Positions 41,645 through 55,274 are shown, counted from the stretch's first letter. The stretch is 64,000 nt of DNA from Kappaphycus alvarezii (GCA_002205965.3 NADL03000673.1:1984001-2048000); one strand, 5' to 3'. Numbers and translations are program-made. The notes: generated from the sequence alone by a model not told the origin.

Positions 41645-43950
41645 CCTCATTCTCTGCTGCGCCCTTCTCCTCCGGCAACAGTTCCCTGTGCCCGCTCTTC
41701 GATCTTTGCACTCTCCTGCCTTCTACCGACACCAAAGAACGACTGAACTGTGGTCACAAACCACCGGCATATGCATGTTTCATCAGGCAACGTAGCAGTT
41801 TGCGTGGTCGAGGGGTGGTGCTCATGGTTACGTTTCGTCGAATATCGGATTGGGTTGCCAGGTATTGCAGCGGGGGATGGAGCCTTCACCGGTTTTTTCT
41901 TCTTCCTTTCCCGCATTTCATCTTCTTTCTTGGCTTCTGACAACCCCCGGATCCTGATAAACACTTTCCTCCTACTCGACATCTTCCCTGGCCTACATCT
42001 TCTCACACTAATGTTGAATGCGACGCTTCCAATATGGAACAAGTCTTCAAAACAGAATTCCCCGGCGCGTGACGCGACCAGTAGACGAAAACAATTCGTA
42101 CCCCAGGTGATCAGCTTTAGTCACACGGTACGGAACGTAGAATTACCATTCAAACGCGTCACATTTGTGGGCCTTATTGAACGCCGGACCATATGCCATA
42201 ACAATTCATCTCCTAGGTCGCACTTCTACTCCTTCACCGCAATCTTCCTTGCCTCGCAGGACTTAGCGGCCGCAGTAGCGCGCATTCCCGACTCGCCGAA
42301 CATCTCGAGTAGCCTGTGATGATGGCGTCCATCGGTCATGAACGCCACTGCGTCGCTCGGTACCATCCTTGGGTTGATGCGGTAAATCATACGGAACGGA
42401 GAGAGGGTGAGACCACGATCACGAAGAAGATAAACGTAAGGAACTTGCGGAAGTACCCCCGTCCAATCTCCCCTATTTTCCACAATTGACTTAATAGCAT
42501 GCCTGATCGTCCCTACAATCCTCTCCGCCATCCCGTTCTCCATCGGAGCGTAAACGATTGCTGCCTTTCAGCCTATGCCCTGAAATTACATGAAATACTG
42601 CACCGAAGTGTCAATGAAGGAGGGTTGCATTGTCTGAAAAATCCTCCTCGGCGGTCCGAACGAAATAATTGTCTCCTACTGGATGAAACGTACAACAGTA
42701 TTTGCTTTTGAATCCTCTGTTGCACTTGCAATCGGCCACTCCGTCAAATGTTCCACCGCGATCAGTTCGAACCTTTTCCCGGTCTCGGACGGGTTGAACA
42801 GGCCAGCGAATTCAATAGAGGAAGTATAGAATAAACCAGTGGCTGGCGCTACAGGGTTCGTGTGTAACGTCAGAAGCCCCTCGTGTGTTGGCAACCTTCG
42901 CATGAACTAACATAATCTGTCACGTCGCGACAGACTCCGGGCCACCAGAAGCGATCCCTTACTAACTTCCTCGTCGAGCCCACGTCCTAATGTACTCTGT
43001 ATTCATGAAACCTAGCCAAAATTTCAGCACGCTCGACAGGGGCGGCACGACGCGAAGGCCATCCATTTCCCTACGGAAAGAGGTGTCGTTCCACGGCATG
43101 AATTTCTTTGCGCTTCAACTTATTGCGACTATTTCCTTCTGTTTTTTCTCTTAAACCTGCTCCACAGCCAAGAAACGTGCCATGTCGATCAAATGTGATT
43201 CCAAATAGGATATCTTAAGGCTTGCCCATTGAATAGTGAAAACAAACCCCTCCGTCAAAATTGCATCTCCCTGTTTACCTACTTCCTCTATAGGCCGACG
43301 AAAGTGATAATCAGCAGTCCCATTAGAATACCCCGGGAGGTAATTAACGTCAAAGATGTATTCGTGCCATCAGATTTACAAAGTGCCAACCGCCCATGAA
43401 AATCTTTCTTCTTAGACATGGTTTTAAACACCTGGTTATCAGTGTAAATACCAAAAGGTTTCTCGAAGAGTGGGTTGATGCGGAACTTCTTCAAAGCGAA
43501 GAAGATAACGGGCGCGTCTCATTTGCTGGTGGATTAGCAGCGCCCTTGCTCGGCCATCGCACGGGACGCGAGTTTAATAGGGTGTACCTTTCTATCCTCC
43601 TTCCTCTAGCGCAAAAAGACCTCCAATGACACTGAAGACTAATTTGTTTCAACAACGAATGGGGAGTCAAAGTCGGCAAAGGAAAGAACCATCGGCATTG
43701 ATAGCTTCTTCTTGAGATCCTCGAAAGCCGTCTACATCTCTTCTGTCCATTTAAAGGACTCCTTTACGGATGCAAGGGCATGAAACACTGGCGAAATATA
43801 TTCGAAATTCCTTATAAACCGGAGATTGTATCCGGCCAGAACGACAAGACACCTGAGCTCGGTCACGTTCTTTGGAGCAAGAGTCTCCAGAATGTACTTG
43901 ATCTTATACTCGGGGTTTCATTTCGTTTCCCTCAATTTCGACGCCTTCGG
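41645..43950 (-). pseudogene. Gypsy-2: RT end, RNase H and integrase remnant
   Basis: In order on the minus strand, the RT end is near 43880-43650 (PKNVTELRCLVVLAGYNLRF, then FKWTEEM and FEDLKKKLSMPMVLSFADFD). RNase H is at 43600-43290 (FRINPLFEKPFGIYTDNQVF, then KKKDFHGRLA). Integrase is at 42903-42676 (IEFAGLF, then GKRFELIAVEHLTEWPIASA) and 42543-42226 (NGMAERIVGTIRHAIKSIVE, then DWTGVLPQVPY). A basic Lys/Arg-rich tail is at 42042-41647 (MRERKKKKPVKAPSPAAIPG). The gag and most of RT are missing upstream, so the copy is 5'-truncated in coding terms. Multiple stops and frame changes. No LTR pair identified. Confidence 0.8.
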
Positions 43951-43954
43951 CGGT

Positions 43955-45775
43955 CCGGCGTGAGCTGGGCCTGGCTATGGGGACCAGTATATATTACAGT
44001 ACCTGCTGACTGTGATGCACCGGAGATTGCAGATGTATTTCCTGTCTGGCTGAGGTGAGCGGAGCGGCATGGGGTCGCGCAGGGTTAGCAAAAAGGGAGG
44101 TCAAATTCTGGGTGGAGCACACCCCGAAGGCAGCATTCCAACATTTTTCTTCATCGTAGGATCGCTCGAGTCCTTAAATCTAAACATACTCTTACCTCCT
44201 TTGTGTTACTTCCTTTACGAAATTTCACGTTACTGACTTGTTTGAATTCACTAACAAACTTCTACATCATGACAGGTGATTCCAAATCGCTCAAGAAACT
44301 GCTAAGATTGACCGTTGCAAAAAATATCATGCACTGGCGTATATGGTTGAAGGCTTACATGCGAGGAGAGGACTTAAACTTCTTGGACTTTAGCCAAGGA
44401 CTGAGCGTGCCTTTTGGACTCAGATATACAAGTAGAATAGAGGAATAATTCATTCAAAAGGGGAAATAATTTTGACCCTCGCGGCAGGTCCCATGACACA
44501 GACCAGCGCAATCATGAATGATGATAAGAAGTCCGGAATAGAATTATGGGATGCTCTTGATCGATCCTCTGCCCAGAGAAAATTATTTTACTTTCTTAAA
44601 GTTAAGTTCCACTGAATTCTTCGGAGTAGCAGGCATTATGTGGATAGCCCTTGAAAATTTCGTATGCAAACTTGCGATACTGATTGATATCAACGGGTGC
44701 AACAGGGACTGCTGCGCCTATCAAAAGTTCCGACGACCGTCTCACAACTAAAGGAGTACTTACTGTGATCAGTAAAGCAAAGTAGGTTTTAGTTCTACCT
44801 TTTCCACGACCAGTCAGAAGAAAATAACATTTGAGTACATTTATTCAATTTTAAGATTATAATTTGTTCGTATAATAATTTTGAGGTTCATTAAAAACTA
44901 CAGAACATTCAGGTGATTCCGTAGGTTATTCTTGGCTTTTGTTTTGAATGCGAGGGCGGTAGCACAAAACGAATGTTACCAATAGCTTTATTTTGTTCTA
45001 AGGATGAATCTGATCAAATTTGGGTTGCATGTAGGTATAAGTCACGGTTCATAGCCTTTATTGATTGGTTTCATTAAGAAAGCCAACAAAGAAGCCGAAA
45101 TGAGCAGAGGTGGATTAAAGCGCGGGTCAGTTGGATCTAGGTTTATCGTAGGTCGAAGAGAAGGCAAATAACAAGGCAAACCGGTTGTAATAACCTAAAA
45201 TAGATGAAATTGAATTTGTTAGTCCTATTAGTGGTATGAATACTCGCAAAATATTATCTGCGGATATGAATAGTATGAATAGGAAACTATTTCATTTTGA
45301 GAAGAAGTTAATGCTTGGAAATGGAGATACAAAATATTCATGAAACCAGAGAGTATGGTTGTATTTGTGGCTAAAATATGTATGATTTACTCTTGATAGT
45401 TTATTTCGAGTCTTGTGCAAATTGACTTGTGAATACGTAGATTTTTGTAAGTTGCAGTAGATATTTTGGAGACAGGTGCCAATATCTTTCAGTATGACAT
45501 CCAGCTTACCAATACAGGACCATCTAAATCGAAACAGCTACTAATTAGATATTTGAATGGTAAATCAAAGAGTGTACAACTGAACGATTAGTATGGTCAT
45601 GAACAATGTTTTTTAAAAAACTATTCTTTCTTTCGTATATTGGATTAACTTCTGTCAATAACTAAATGGAGCATTGCTACTGTTCAAGTATATTCAACTT
45701 TCCAAAAATCTCAGTATAATCCATATCTGTAGTCAGTATTGAACAAACAGTAAATTTATTAGTGCATATGATTTA
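43955..45775. other. No gene seen; base composition turns AT-rich
   Basis: Two plus-strand frames (44203-44448 and 44551-44751) have no recognised motif. From about 44.76 kb the sequence becomes strongly AT-rich and stays so to about 54.7 kb. Confidence 0.4.
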
Positions 45776-45777
45776 CT

Positions 45778-45957
45778 TACAGTGCGGTGCAAAAGTATAG
45801 ACTCAAATGAATTGAGAAAAATATTAAAATAAGCCAGATATATTGTGTACCACAAAATATTCTTCAAAAGCTGGGTAGAACAGCAGCAAGAAAACAAAAG
45901 AAAGTACGTGTGGGAATAAAAAAAGTGATTTTACCAGTGCAAAAGTATTTAAAGACG
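45778..45957 (+). mobile_element. Possible Tc1/mariner left terminus with internal direct repeat
   Basis: TA is followed by CAGTGCGGTGCAAAAGTAT at 45780, the style of a Tc1/mariner inverted repeat end. A related CCAGTGCAAAAGTATTTAA sits about 155 bp inside (45934), as in IR/DR-type elements. No matching right end or transposase was found. Confidence 0.35.
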
Positions 45958-45959
45958 TT

Positions 45960-48900
45960 TTTTGTGGTGCGCACACGCCTACATCAACGCTTAAGCTGCA
46001 TCATATGGTCTTCGATAGCAATGGCCACATCTCGCGCGCCCCACTGCACGTGACCGATGTGGACCATCGATTAGATCTTAATCTTAATAGGCGGTCAGGC
46101 AGTGCGCAGTCGAAATGACAGACGAGTAGAAATTATTATTATTATTCACTCCCTACCAACACATTCCAAGAGCTATGGCATAATGGGATGGATAAAGGTT
46201 CATATGTACACGAACCATGTGTAAGATGCGCGCCAAATTTGGGAAACGTTGTACACGTATTACGGAATGATTGGTAAAAGGCCAAAATTCTTCAATATAG
46301 TTCACGCCATATTGCAGAATTCTGGAACAATTTTTTTACTGTATTTGAATTAGAGTTTCTTTACAGTTTCTTTGCTGTTTTTTCGTTATGTAATCTCTCA
46401 ATTGGGAAAAAGAAACCGGAAAGAATAAACAGATTTGTCTATTCGTGGTGCGAAGAATTTTCTCACAACTTCAGTACAAGAGTTTTTAATATTCTAGAGA
46501 ATATAGCTGTAGTATATTGCGCGTTCCGTATTTATATATATTTTTAGTAAATTACGAAAGTGGAATTTATGGTTGAAATTTTGGTGGTTCTGTATGGAAA
46601 AGATATTTGTAGTGCCGCAGATGTCGAGTTTAATGATAATTGATAGTAACAGATTTTACGAAGAGCTGTTCTTGAAAATGAAAAAAGAAACGCTTTCTTT
46701 CTTACTTACCTTCGGAAAACGGGTTACGAAATCGAAGCGTTAGTCGATATTTATCAGTTTCTAATTTTGAAGAAAATTTTTTTGATGCGAAAAGTGAAAT
46801 ATCAGGAAAAAGATTTCCGGGAAAACACAAATAGGGCAACGCAGGGATGATTTTGCAAGATTTATTGGAAAATATAACTGTTAAATCCGGTAGTGTATTA
46901 TATCATGGTCTACATTACAGCAAGGAAATATGCTATTGATCCAAGAAAAAATACTTGGACAGCCCCTTCGATACAGATATGATTTACATTTCTGAAAAAA
47001 TACGGATTTTATACATTAATGAAAGTTGCGACAGTCATATTCATCTACGGTACTTAGTTTTAAGTTTTAATATCTGAACATTTACAGAGGCAGTGTGTTC
47101 TACGAATAATTGGATGGAAACGAAAATTTAGTAATTGAAATGATCGAAATTTTTTATTTCGCACATATAGTAACAGTATTTGTATTGCCTTGCCAGATTT
47201 AAAACTAAAAAGAGGGTTTAACTCATAAGAGTAAGTAAAGTTTTCGCTTTAAATAATTCAAAGATTATATTTTGTTTCAACGAATAAACATATTTGTTTT
47301 TCGTAACATTTATCGGCTCCGAGCAAGTCTGAATATTTTAAATCAAGTTACCCGCCATTTTTTCTTATAAAATCAGAACATATGTTGAGTTGCTGCACAA
47401 ACAATAGGGGATGACGCAAACGATGTAGAAAAGCATTAGTTCTCACATAATAATGAAAATGTCATACTTCGTAGATATGAAAGAAGTTTTTAAACTTAGC
47501 AATGACGAAGAATATTATTTATAATTACTATTCATTTTTTAAGTACCGAGTTACGAAGATGGACTTATTAAATTATTATCATAGTTTTAAATTTAATTTT
47601 GTTCGAATGATGTCAATTATTTTATTCAAAACTTATTCGCTTCGTATAAGTTTTTCTTGACTATTTTTTGGAATTCTATTTTCTGGCTTTACTGACGGAA
47701 ATGAGGATAGTCAAAGAAACAAAAATTCGAAGTGAAAATTTGTACTTAAGTTGTGAATACATGAAATCATAAGTAATATGAATTTAGTAAAAATTGCATA
47801 AAAAGAAATGTTCTGTGAGCCTGCACATAAAAAAATTTCGGTAATATTTTAATTTTTATTTATTGAATTTAACGCATATTTATGGATCTGTACTTTTTAA
47901 TGTAGGCCAAACCGGACCATGTTTTTCAAATATTAAATCAACCCTTATTTTCCCTCCTTTTTATTTACATGCTGAAGAATTCAGATATGAAGGAAATGTC
48001 TAAAAAATATTACTATACACAGATGATACACATTAAATATTTACAAAAAATCCTTCTACTATGAAGAGATTACAATTGAATTGAACAATTCAATCTTGAC
48101 AGATATGAAGAAAATGAAATGAATAAAAATAAAATGTTTTACAAAATATAAGTTTTCTGAGGACAAATACAAACAGATACTGATTAAATAAACAAATTGC
48201 ACAAATTTAAATAATTTGAAAATACTACTTTATCTATTCAATAAATATTTTCAAATGTTTTCATACAAATTTCAGAATCCGATCTACTAAATGTAGATTA
48301 CTTGAAAGATATCATTGGTAAAATTTGAGTTAATATGGCCTTAGTTATTTATGTGTACCTTCAATGATGGAAAAATATTTTCTGCATGATCTATGGGATG
48401 TTTCCCCAGGCATCGTCACATTGAATTTCTCCAACAGGGATGGAAAACTTAGTGATATATTTTACTATCTCTTTCTTTACCTGCGAAAAAATTTACATTT
48501 TACGAAACTGGAAAAAAGCTCTATGCACACTAGATTCTCGAATATTTCATCTTGGAGTGTACATCGAATTAGTGAAATTTATAAAAGCACTGAAAAGTTT
48601 CCGTTCGAAGGACACCCTACTTGCCTATATACAAAGATGTGTCATCTGGAGGAATTAAGAATATTCAAATATATACCGTACTTAATTTAGAATTTTTTTT
48701 CTAAATTTTTTCTACTAATATATCCTAAAAATACGTTTATAAAACACAGCTTATATTTTCATTCGGAAATAATGATGTTTACTATTTGTGCGACATAGAG
48801 AAAAGATCCCCATTACGGAAGTGATCTTCAAGCCTTGAATTTATCAAAATTACCTAGCTACCAAGTATTTCTTCCTCCATGTTCAATTTAAGACCCAGTA

Positions 48901-49300
48901 AAAATTATATATATTTGGACTCTAAAAAGATAGCGAAATTGAGACAATTCTAGCATTTTTGTGTCCTCTTGCACTCATATGAAGAAAAGCCAATTAGTAT
49001 GAATTTTTATAAAACATGAAGCAAAGATGATTACACAGTTAATGTGAATGAATTTTAAATTAAACCGGAAGGCTAAATTTATTAGAAAAACACCCCTAAC
49101 ATTATTTTCCGGATTTTTACTTGAATATTTTTGATTTCCAGTAACTAATTTTGATATTTGTTGCGGTGATATTGAAATCTTGTGAATATCTTTTTGAGGA
49201 AAAATTTGATATTTATGTGCGGAGAGTTCTCTGAGGAAGAAGAAAGTTTTCAAAACAAAAAATACTGCAAAAGCGCCTCTCTTGATCTTAGGAGGCACTG
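45960..49300. other. AT-rich, no supported gene
   Basis: Short frames only. Plus 48364-48690 and an overlapping frame 48440-48658 are open in an AT-rich context but show no motif. The sequence 46010-46130 shares the CTGCACGTG...GTGGACCA words with about 25178. Confidence 0.4.
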
Positions 49301-49328
49301 TCGTTGTTCAGTTTCTTTTCCAGTCGTG

Positions 49329-49341
49329 AAGGAGGTGTGAT
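49329..49341 (+). promoter_or_regulatory. Shine-Dalgarno-like sequence before the patatin gene
   Basis: AAGGAGGTG (49329-49337) with GGAGG six bases before the ATG at 49342 is a near-ideal bacterial ribosome-binding site in content and spacing. Eukaryotic initiation would not need it. It may be chance, but it agrees with a bacterial origin of the adjacent gene. Confidence 0.5.
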
Positions 49342-51047
49342 ATGTTTAGACCACTCAAAAGAATGGAAGAGCCGTATAGAGTAGGTCTGTGTCTCGCAGG
49401 AGCTGCAACTGGAGGAGCTTATTCTGCTGGAGTAATGGACTTCTTCCTCGAAGCAATGGATAGCTGGCAGCGAGAAAAAGACTCTGGAAACGAAAATGTG
49501 CCAGGATGGTCTGTTGAGATAACGGAAATGATTGGAACTTCAGCGGGTGGAATAACAGCAACCCTCGCTGCATCATCTCTAAACAAGAACCACAAACCAC
49601 TCCCTCGAAGCTATAGACTAGGTGATGATGACCCTAAAAATAACGCGTTGTTCTCAACATGGGTGAAAGAAATGAATTGCGAGAGGCTTCTGAGCAATGA
49701 TGACATACTTTCAATGCCATTGGGCGAAAGAGAAGTTCAATCATTCCTCAACGCCAATTTCATGGAAAATGTCTCATTGGAGGTCTTGGAAAGAGGAAAC
49801 ATTTGTGATAAGGCCCAGTATGGGCTAAGAATATCCACTTGGGTCTTACTGCAACAAATTTGAGAGGCATTCCTTACTCAATTGATGGTTTTCACTCCGC
49901 CAATAATGACACCTCTTTTTTCATGAGAAGATACAAAGATTACTCGGAATTTATTGTTACTGATGATATTGACTCCATTAATCCTTCTGAGAGACTTGAA
50001 GTAAATTTGATTGACATGCGCAAATCCAGGAAAAGTTCTGATTGGAAAAGAGCAATTGATTCATCAAGAGCAACGGCCGCATTTCCTATGGGATTTCCAA
50101 CGGTAAGTATTGAAACACCGAAAGAGCACTATGAAAATCGTTTAAATACTCCTCCGAGTTGGGATGGAAGCATAACAAACAAAAAATCGAAAGAAAGTGC
50201 AGAGAGTGAAAACTTGTATAGATACTCCGCAGTTGATGGCGGTGCTCTTGACAATGAGCCTTTTGAACTTTTGGAAAAGAACATGCAGAGTCGCAGTGGA
50301 AAAGAACTACGTTCATCAGGCTCACAAACTTGGGGCTCTATTATTCTTATAGATCCTTTTCCTGACAAATATCAGGACTCGAAGATTGAGGAAGGTAATC
50401 TTCCAATCCAAGAAATGGTACCAGCATTACTGAATGCTGTTATGGGACAAGCTAAATTTAAAGAAGATGAACTTCGAAATGCGGTATCACCGAACAACAT
50501 GGAGAAGTTTATAATTAAACCCCAGAGAGAGAACAAAAAGCCGAATCAAAAATACACACTTGCGACGGGAAATCTGCAATCGTTTGGTGGAATAATTGAC
50601 GAGAAAATAAGACTACATGACTTCCTTTTGGGAAGAAAAAACTGCAAACATTTTCTAGAGAATGCATTTGTACTGAAAAGAGAAGATGCATTGAGAAATC
50701 CAATTTTCAATGCGCATGAAGAACATTTAAAAGGAGAAATTATCCCAATTATCCCTGTAGTTGGCAGTGCAGCAGAGGAAATTGAGGACCCGAAATGGCC
50801 ATCTTACACGAATTCCGAAAGTATGAAAGTCGTAGACCATCTAATGGGGTATATGGATGAAAGAGTTCCTCTTATCATAGAAACAGCAATGTATGGTATG
50901 AAGCTCATAAAGCCGGTTAAAATTTTCGAAAATCCCCTCCAGTGGCCAATGAATCATATGATGGAAGTGTTTAAAAATATTTTGAGCAAACGAGCCAGTG
51001 AAAAATTAAGGAAGGTTATTGAAGAGTCTATGAAAGTGTACAAGTGA
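49342..51047 (+). CDS. Patatin-like phospholipase, bacterial type, one frameshift
   Basis: The first frame (49342-49863) begins with the oxyanion region GLCLAGAATGGAYSAGVMDF and the nucleophile motif MIGTSAGGI, the catalytic Ser at codon 49540-49542. A change of frame near 49815-49840 leads into the second frame (to 51047), which reads GLTATNLRGIPYSID. It then has SSRATAAFPMGFP and the dyad motif YSAVDGGALDNEP, with the catalytic Asp at 50235-50237. Together about 565 residues, the length of a bacterial patatin subfamily with a long C-terminal extension. Family members hydrolyse acyl chains from lipids with a Ser-Asp dyad. All catalytic residues are present, but the single frame change means a pseudogene, a sequence error or, less likely, an intron. 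No neighbours in operon-like array. The sole coding gene in a very AT-rich tract. Confidence 0.75.
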
Positions 51048-54000
51048 AAACAATCCAGATAAGAACTTTTCAGATATTCACAGGTTTTACTAACACAAAA
51101 AGCTCAAAATTAGTATTTAATTTAGAAAATTAGAAATGTTTTACTTAGTTTAAAAAACTTTTCAATACTAGAGAAATTCTTTTTCAAGATTATAATAATT
51201 CCAGATTTTGTAATAAACAAATTTCATTAATTTACCCTTCATATTTTTAGATTCCGTTGAGTTAAACTAACCAATGTGGCAGGTATAGCAATCGCAGGCA
51301 CCAATAATTTCTTGCAAGCATACTCTGTCTTGTCTCTGTCTTTCTGATTTTTTTGGAAAAAATTGAAAAAGATGATCATTGAGAAAGTTCACTCGATAAT
51401 ATAGTAACCTGGGTACATTTTTGCTTGTTGAGAATTTAAAATTGGTCCTTTGCAAACCGCTCCTTATTTTCCTTTTTCGAATTTATTTATACAAAACTAT
51501 AAGATGTTTGACAGCAACGGCAAGATGTATCATATTGATGTCAAACTTGTAGTTTTCTAAGATCACTTCAGTTTATATCGAATCACCATAGAGATCTTTT
51601 TTTTTTCAAAAATATGATTATTCCGTTAAAAACATTTTAAAAGTTCTAAAAAGGTGTAAAGCTTAGAAGCAATGAAATGGAAAAATGTATGAAAAAAGAC
51701 TAAACAGAGTCCAAAATCTCAGAACCAAATCAGGCTATTCAGAAACTCAAATGACACCTTCAAAAATCATAAAAGTTTTACAACATTTAGAAGCAAGTCA
51801 CAATGCAGGACTTTTCTTTGTAAGTATAATTTCATGTAAGCAGGTTTATTTTCTAGATCGGTTTAAGTATCTTTTAGAGAAAAAAAAAGAACTTTTCTAT
51901 CCAAGACGATCCAAGCTGTAAGATGAGAAAGTATTATTCGATACGTTTCATCCCTAAAATGACTCCGATATGTTAAATATCCCATAGGGAACAGCAGTAA
52001 TACATTAATACCGCCAAAACATTTAGCGAAAAACTTTATTAAACATTATCTCTGAGTTAAAATTTTAATAGGAAAGCATATTCAATCAATCACAGAGCTA
52101 TATAGATAGAGTTTCTACGGAATCGTGCATGATTTTTAAAACTTGAATATGTCAGAGAAGTATATACTATGGCGAGATAATGAAATGATATGTTACAGAA
52201 CTCGAAACTCAGTTCCGTTTGGAGGATTGAATGCATAGTTTCTTTTTAGTAGTAATACTGAAGAGGTTTATTATAGTTTTATAGATTGTAATACAAAAAA
52301 CAAACAAAAATTAATAAATATTTTACTATTTACTCGCTGCGAACTATGTGCTTATAACCTCGGCTTTTCAGTTTGTGAATGAAATGAAATTAATGCGATA
52401 AATCCAGAGCGATAGGTCGAAATGAATATTTATTCTATACGACATTCAATGTCTGAGTATTTTACTGTAGTTTTTCAATTGAACTTTGAACGAATATTTA
52501 TTTTTTTAACTTTGTAGAAAGGCTAATTGAAAAAAGTATTGGTTAGTTATTAGTTTTATACATAAATCAAATAATGTTTGGGCATATAAAATTATTTCTT
52601 GACACATCATGATAATCATTCTAAATATCCTGATTTGACGATAAGAAGTATATTCTTTGGTGAATGTAAGGATACTAAATATTATTAAAGGTAGCTGGGT
52701 CCTTTCAAAAGTTGAAATTGTAATAATTAGTCGAAAATAATAGAAAAAAGAAATGTCACATGGAGAGAAACCCAAAAATATTTCCTGATGTCAGCAAAAA
52801 TTTAAAAAATGGCTCAAACAATTTAAATATTTATTCTCGCGATTTGTTTAATCTAGTTTTCTAACTACCGTAGCTATGGAATTTTTAAGTTTAAAATACT
52901 ATGGAATTTAGCCTGATGTATAGCGGAAATACCATATTTCAAAATAGGTTAGAGAACAGATTCAATCGAATATGCCATTGGAATTCCGTTTGAATTTTTA
53001 AAAAATTATTGTAGATATCCCTCGCAGCTTTTGTGGACCATACCACCAAAAAAAAAATGAACTAAAAAAACCCCTAAAAAACTGAAACATTGATTCATAA
53101 TGCGTCATACCTGGAGAAAAATTTGTAAATGAAAAGTTAAAATGTTTGGCCACATATCATATTTTTGAACAACAGGAAATTCTAACATATATCCTCTTGC
53201 TCAGTTAGTGCTGTGTCAGGATTAAAATAATCCCTCTACGCTTTTCTGGATATTAATTTTGTGAACTTGACAAGAGATAAGAAAATTTCATCGTCCAAAA
53301 TGTAATGCCAATGTGCAAGTTTGACCCATCCATTTAAATACCCCCAATACGAATAAAATGAGAGTTATGTCTTCCCCAAATATAACAGTTATATAACATG
53401 AACTAATACTTGAGAGCCTACTGCCTACCATAGAATTATAGATTCCGATAAGTTCACTTTTATAATATAAACTATTTGCCGGTTACTGCAAGAGAATATC
53501 TACAAGAAAAACTTTACAAATCCTTATATGCCATTTCGTCCCTTTAACAAAAAAATACTGTTTCATAATATACAACAGAAAAAAAAATTTTCACTTTAAA
53601 CTGGATATTCTACAAACCAAATACCTGGAAGTATATTTCATTAGAAATTATAAGATATATGAAACATAAACATAGGTACCCTATGATGAAAAATAGATGT
53701 TTAATAATAAAAATAGTTGTAAGCCGTTTTTAGTCAACTTGAGAAATATTTTCAAGCATTTTCTCCATTGTCATCATTGCAAACGAGAAATTTCCAGATT
53801 CTGCTATCGCCGATTATCTACGGCTACATATTTAGGTTCCAAATCACTGTTTAAGGATACTTATCTTCAAACATAGTGTAAACTATCGTATATTTTAGCT
53901 TTTGAACGATTTTCAGAAATGCGATGACCGTAACAAAATTCTTTTCTTCAAATCTTCTGTCAGCTATAGTTTCATTGTTACATTCCTCTTCGTTCATAGT

Positions 54001-54685
54001 ACTATGTCAAACTCTGTCAAATGTCAACAAACTCGATGTCAAATTTACTTTACCCAACATCCGTACGAGGTACGTTGGGCCCTATGAAACTAGAAAAACT
54101 TGTAACGATAACAAATATCATAATGGAGATGCTAAAGTAGAAGTTGCCGTTTCAGGAACAGCGGAATAACATACCGAAAACCTAGACCATCTGAGAGCAC
54201 TATTGATGTACTGCAAAGCCAGTATGCTGCTTTTTGGGGATCTTCTCGACAATGTAAATTGATAATTGTGTTATTCCATGAAAAATAGCAACTTTTAAAT
54301 CGCAAGTTGACTCTGTGAATTTCCTCCCAAGTATTCCTAAGGATTCAGGTGACAAGATCAAAAAGAATGAAAATAGAGATTTGGGAATTCTAAACAAAAA
54401 AAATGCTGATTATGAGACCTTTAATGAATTAAACACTAACTGAAATACTGAGAATCACTCAAAATCAAACGATTAGGTCTAAGTTGGTGGTAGAGAGGGA
54501 GCTGAAGAAAATTATGCCCCGCTAAACTTCACGGGCTCTACAAATTGTGTCATTGTTTCCCTAAATTGGTATGATGAATAGCCGCCTGGCAACTATTGAA
54601 GTTTAAAAGATCTTAAACGTACCGGATATAGAAATATTCGAATGATTTATCGCAGATGCTTTGTTATATGATTTTTCGATACTAT
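51048..54685. other. AT-rich, no supported gene
   Basis: Short frames only on both strands (for example plus 51685-51921, minus 52506-52775, plus 53902-54169), none with recognisable motifs. Confidence 0.45.
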
Positions 54686-54687
54686 AG

Positions 54688-55270
54688 ACCTATAGCTATT
54701 CAGAGGCCGGGGATAAGTCTTACATCAGAAATAAATAATCAGAAAAGCCAATTCAGAGAGGGGAAGTATCATTGGCGCTCAGTAAAATATAACTACATTC
54801 TACCGAATCTGAACCTTTTTATTTTACTGTACAAATATTTTCCTGCAATTTGGGAGCAGGGATTTTCGTGAGCATTTCCCCGTCCAATAATGTTTCTGGA
54901 TCAATTCGGTAAAAAATATTATGATACACCTGCGTTTGTACGCGGTTCTACCGGGACACAATTATGAGCGCTCGAAAAGTGTCGAGATGTGGGGGGGAAT
55001 GCTGATTGGACGGGGACAGCACCACGAGCTAAGGGGTGAATGCTTATTCTAGGTGGCCAGGAACTCACATTTTGGCATAATTACGGCCTATATCGGGGGT
55101 AATTCCGGGAACATCGGTGGCAATTACGGGTACATTGGGGGGTAAATTCGAAGAGCACTTGAACTTGTGCGAATATGCACAGCACGTAGATAGGTCTACC
55201 AGTTTATGCATAGGAGAAATGTTTTACTCGCATATCTGCGTGGCAGATTCTTGGGGACATTATTAGGTTA
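54688..55270 (+). repeat. Dispersed repeat R-A, copy 1
   Basis: About 580 bp clearly similar to 62170-62715 in the same orientation. Shared landmarks in order are GAGGCCGGGG(G)TAAGTC, a TGGCGCTCAG block, TACTGTACAAATATTTTCCT, ATGATACACCTGCGTTT, GGGGGAATGCTGATTGGACG, several TCGGGGGTAA words, a small GC hairpin near 55160-55180 and a final CGTGGCAG block. No coding content. The copy is more degraded than copy 2. Confidence 0.85.
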
Positions 55271-55274
55271 TTTT

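Noticed and set aside
48364..48690. Gene upstream of the patatin gene
   Set aside because: Overlapping AT-biased frames with no motif, no plausible start context and no family resemblance.
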